7,084 nt of DNA. Origin: Dehalococcoidia bacterium UBA1123 (GTDB lineage Bacteria; Chloroflexota; Dehalococcoidia; Lucifugimonadales; UBA1123). Below, one piece after another: positions 6,266 to 7,084 of the stretch. The DNA lies in assembly GCA_002313895.1 (NCBI GenBank), contig DCAW01000195.1, forward strand, positions 7,736-14,819, in the 5' to 3' direction. Every line of letters begins with the position of its first letter. Positions within the stretch are counted from its first letter, which is position 1. The notes beneath the pieces were generated by a model. That model searched no databases. It was not told the DNA's origin and worked only from the letters and a program-made list of their open reading frames with translations. The position numbers were made by a program, and so were the translations under genes.

Positions 6266-7057
6266 CTATTGAGTGTGATCGTACCATCTGGCGGTCGGGC
6301 GAGCCTGAGCGCCGTCCACAGGGATGTTCGCGCCGTTGATCCATCTTGCGCGGTCTGATGACACGAAGGCGATGACGTCCGCAATCTCCTGATCGGAACC
6401 CAGCCTGTGTTCTGGAAGGTCAACATCCAGAAACCGGGCCATCCCTTCGGGGTCGCTCTGCTGGTACCGGTCCCAACCGCCTCCCGGGAACATAATAGAC
6501 CCGGGCGACACGGTGTTGACTCGTATCCCAAAGGGCGCGAGTTCCAACGCCAATGACGACGAGAGGAATATCTCCGCGGCTTTGGCCGTGCCGTACTGAG
6601 CGCCGGGGCCGGGTTTCCAGCCGGATATGGACGACACCATGACGACGCTGCCGCCGCCTCGCTCCTTCATCAATGGCACGGCGGCGCGGATGGTGCGAAC
6701 GCTGTGGAACAGGTTGAGGTCCAGAGTCGCCATCCAGTCTTCATCCGTCGCTTCCAGAATCCCGCCTCCTGAGGAGCCGCCGACGTTGCACACCACGATA
6801 TCGAGACCGCCGAGATTGGCGGACGCTTCGGACACCAGACGCTCCACGTCCTCGCGGTCGGTGACGTCGGCTGTCGTTCCCCAAGCATTGGACGATATAG
6901 CGTTCAATTCACCGAGGGTCGCGTCCAGAGTGTCTTGACCTCTAGCGCATATTGAGACGCGGCACCCCTCGCGAGCAAGAGTCAGAGCCGTCGCCCGGCC
7001 AATGCCCCGGCTTCCACCCGTCACAAGCGCCGATTTTCCTGACAATCCTAGATCCAT
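6266..7057 (-). CDS. Short-chain dehydrogenase/reductase (classical SDR)
   Basis: The 263-aa product is a classical SDR oxidoreductase of the cytoplasm. Cofactor turn TGGSRGIG is at 13-20, followed by beta 2 SICARG (R39, the residue type that usually favours NADP(H)) and the TADVTD motif (62-67). NVGG at 91-94 replaces the commoner NAGG. The structural N115 is in DLNLF. Catalytic residues are S142 (VVMVSSISGW), Y155 and K159 (YGTAKAAEIF), with the normal 13-residue S-to-Y spacing. PGSI (185-188) follows. The C-terminus WINGANIPVDGAQ is the usual closing strand. The start ATG 7057 has an excellent AAAGGAG 5 nt upstream (7063-7069). The gene is intact and reads away from the window end. The 244-nt gap downstream holds no clear terminator and no supported gene apart from the small repeats. 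The alcohol/ketone substrate is unknown; it could serve the same pathway as the other catabolic genes or be unrelated. Confidence 0.94.
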   Translation of the reverse strand: MDLGLSGKSALVTGGSRGIGRATALTLAREGCRVSICARGQDTLDATLGELNAISSNAWGTTADVTDREDVERLVSEASANLGGLDIVVCNVGGSSGGGILEATDEDWMATLDLNLFHSVRTIRAAVPLMKERGGGSVVMVSSISGWKPGPGAQYGTAKAAEIFLSSSLALELAPFGIRVNTVSPGSIMFPGGGWDRYQQSDPEGMARFLDVDLPEHRLGSDQEIADVIAFVSSDRARWINGANIPVDGAQARPTARWYDHTQ

Positions 7058-7084
7058 GAGTTCTCCTTTCGTAGCTGTCAGCGA

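Noticed and set aside
1..7084. CRISPR array, tRNA/rRNA genes, transposase or att-site repeats
   Set aside because: No regularly spaced repeats, cloverleaf-like sequence, transposase motif or long terminal repeats were seen.

Overview
The window reads as a piece of a free-living bacterial chromosome with moderately high GC (judged by eye, not counted). It is packed with small catabolic enzymes of large, repeatedly duplicated families: a family III CoA-transferase, a metallo-beta-lactamase-fold hydrolase, an atypical/extended SDR 'epimerase', an amidohydrolase-2 lactonase/decarboxylase-like enzyme, a classical SDR, and three class I SAM-dependent methyltransferases. This mix is typical of organisms with expanded degradative paralogues, for example the Chloroflexi SAR202/Dehalococcoidia type or some actinobacteria and proteobacteria. 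No marker gene is present, so the lineage is a low-confidence inference. No tRNA, rRNA, CRISPR, transposase or phage gene was seen.

Layout. 1-305 (+) is the 3' part of a methyltransferase gene carrying two lesions. 345-1661 (+) is an intact CaiB/BaiF CoA-transferase. 1695-1991 (+) is an orphan C-terminal piece of a second methyltransferase, in the same frame as the CoA-transferase but after its stop. A perfect 12-bp hairpin (2002-2032) separates this rightward block from a leftward pair: an NAD(P)-binding epimerase-like gene (4122-3103), then an MBL-fold hydrolase gene (3059-2061) 43 nt downstream. The 4123-4292 gap is divergent and holds a good sigma70-type promoter (TTGACA, 17 nt, TACACT) pointing right into an amidohydrolase gene (4293-5165). 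Next come a third, frameshifted methyltransferase (6021-5276, -), a 244-nt gap with nested short inverted repeats, and an intact SDR (7057-6266, -) with a strong ribosome binding site.

How the genes may work together. CoA-transferase, SDR, epimerase-like oxidoreductase, lactonase-type amidohydrolase and MBL hydrolase could together activate, oxidise and hydrolyse an organic acid or lactone. No substrate can be read from the sequence, and the three transcription blocks need not share a pathway.

The most notable signal is decay. All three methyltransferase loci are damaged in different ways (2-nt deletion plus stop codon; loss of the N-terminal domain; 1-nt deletion), while all five other enzyme genes are open with their key residues intact. 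I found no clear sign of a new defence, mobile or regulatory system.
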